Below are positions 63,168 through 64,000 of a stretch of DNA of 64,000 nt, piece by piece. Under the pieces are notes generated by a model that was not told where the DNA came from, made no database searches, and saw only the letters and a list, made by a program, of their open reading frames with translations. Source of the stretch: Streptomyces gobiensis. Its GTDB lineage: Bacteria > Actinomycetota > Actinomycetes > Streptomycetales > Streptomycetaceae. How positions within the stretch are numbered: the first letter of the stretch is position 1; every line of letters begins with the position of its first letter. The stretch is taken from contig NZ_CP086120.1 in assembly GCF_021216675.1 (NCBI RefSeq), positions 4,834,501 through 4,898,500 of the forward strand. The letters are read 5' to 3'. The position numbers were made by a program, and so were the translations under genes.

Positions 63168-63214
63168 GGGGCGACGGATCGTCGTCTATAGCCTGCACGA
63201 CGATCCGTCGCCCC
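63168..63214 (-). terminator. Strong terminator hairpin of the glycoside-hydrolase-like gene
   Basis: GGGGCGACGGATCGTCGT pairs perfectly with ACGACGATCCGTCGCCCC (18 bp) across an 11-base loop. It lies 54 bases after the stop of the minus-strand gene on its right. The rest of the gap to 62998 holds a short CCGCGG-type repeated tract and no gene. Confidence 0.8.
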
Positions 63215-63267
63215 TCTATGACACCTGAACTGACATCTGACCTGACAGCTGATCTGTTCAGGTCCGT

Positions 63268-64000
63268 TCAGGATCCGTCGATGGCGGTCAGTGCGCCGCC
63301 GTGGTAGCGGACGCCGGCGTTCCAGAGCAGAAAGGACTTGATTCCGTTGTCCGCGGCGCCCCGTATCTGGGCGGCCACCTCCTTGTTTCCGTAGGAGACC
63401 CCCAGAGAGAAGTCCTGGATCCACGGGACGATCTCCGCGCTGGTGTTCTTCGTCTGCTTCGCGAAGTCGGCCAGCGACCGCTTGGTGATGTCGTACGGCT
63501 GGGAGTTGGGGTTCTTCACTCCGTACTCACCGGGGTTCCAGTGCGAGGGATAGATCATCGGGGCGATGTAGTCGCAGGCCTGGGCCATCTTGTCGATGTC
63601 CTGCCCGATCTCGCGGGGCCGGGTGGTGGCGATGCCGTACACCGACACGCCGAGGAAGGCGCCGTGCTTTCGGACCACGGGGCGGGTCTCGGCGACGAGT
63701 TCGGCGATGGAGTCCTCCGGTGAGGTGTCGCCCAGGCCGGGGAAGGACAGCTCGCTCAGCTTGCCGTCGGGGCGGCGGATGTAGTCGTAGAGGATGTCGT
63801 CAAAGCCGAGTTCGGCGGCCTCGGCCGCCAGGTCGAGGTGGTACTGGCGCACCTCCTTGTTGGCGAAGTTGGTGAAGGACATCGCACCGTAGTTGGTCGT
63901 GGCGCCGTACGGCTGGCCGCTGGTGGTCTGGACGACCCGGTCCCGTTTCCCCTCCTTCCATGACGCGGAGGCCAGGATCGGGTCGCGGAAGGCGACTATG
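63268..64000 (-). CDS. Putative glycoside hydrolase (DUF4015/GH13-like), 3' part
   Basis: The gene continues past the right edge; 244 C-terminal residues are visible, beginning IVAFRDPILASASW and running into QPYGATTNYGAMSFTNFANK. The block AAELGFDDILYDYIRRPDGK and ACDYIAPMIYPSHWNPGEYG are typical of the DUF4015 (PF13200-type) glycoside hydrolase-like family, a TIM barrel with Asp/Tyr near the substrate. Ends ...AGVRYHGGALTAIDGS. The ATG at 63882 is internal, not the start. These proteins are often exported; the N-terminus is not visible here. Confidence 0.82.
   Translation of the reverse strand, partial: IVAFRDPILASASWKEGKRDRVVQTTSGQPYGATTNYGAMSFTNFANKEVRQYHLDLAAEAAELGFDDILYDYIRRPDGKLSELSFPGLGDTSPEDSIAELVAETRPVVRKHGAFLGVSVYGIATTRPREIGQDIDKMAQACDYIAPMIYPSHWNPGEYGVKNPNSQPYDITKRSLADFAKQTKNTSAEIVPWIQDFSLGVSYGNKEVAAQIRGAADNGIKSFLLWNAGVRYHGGALTAIDGS

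Noticed and set aside
1..64000. CRISPR array, tRNA or rRNA genes
   Set aside because: No regularly spaced repeats and no tRNA- or rRNA-like stretches were noticed on reading both strands.

Overview
This window is high-GC actinomycete DNA, almost certainly Streptomyces or a close relative. The signs are GC-rich codon use, many GTG and TTG starts, dense overlapping genes, a SpoIIE-type phosphatase, the DUF397/DUF5753 regulator family, a DmdR/IdeR-like iron box and the actinobacterial assimilatory sulfate operon with its small leader peptide. The species cannot be fixed from the sequence alone.

Region 1 (1-6.9 kb) is a wall teichoic-acid-like operon: the end of a cytidylyltransferase/dehydrogenase fusion, two CDP-alditol polymer transferases and a membrane acyltransferase. 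Region 2 (7-28 kb) is an accessory island whose intact genes nearly all encode exported proteins: a trypsin-like protease, a phospholipase D-like protein, an FG-GAP protein, a two-LamG protein and a 2294-residue Rhs protein. The Rhs protein carries a Hint domain and a short basic C-terminal toxin candidate, and is followed by a coupled acidic immunity candidate. Around these lie many broken genes: IS5, IS30 and ISAzo13 transposases, an integrase tail, a poly-gamma-glutamate hydrolase, a Stealth/DUF5753 chimera and a sulfite oxidase-like gene.

Region 3 (28-36 kb) returns to ordinary chromosome: DUF1697, subtilase, DUF418, GNAT, epimerase, an anti-sigma-type ATPase and an HTH regulator. Region 4 (36-44.5 kb) is a minus-strand sulfur operon. 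A 27-codon leader precedes sulfite reductase, a zinc-ribbon protein, cysH, cysC, cysD and cysN, all joined by start/stop overlaps. A sulfonate-type ABC transporter and a CbiX chelatase, which supplies sirohaem to the reductase, follow. The transporter's binding protein is missing here.

Region 5 (44.5-64 kb) holds regulators, an iron-regulated FhuF-like protein, DNA alkylation repair (ogt and an Ada/AlkA fusion), an MFS transporter with a damaged start, a PAS/GAF/SpoIIE phosphatase, tandem BrkB paralogues separated by a MITE-like repeat, an AidB-like acyl-CoA dehydrogenase, DUF427, a PfkB kinase, a TPR-like protein and a glycoside-hydrolase-like gene that runs off the right edge.
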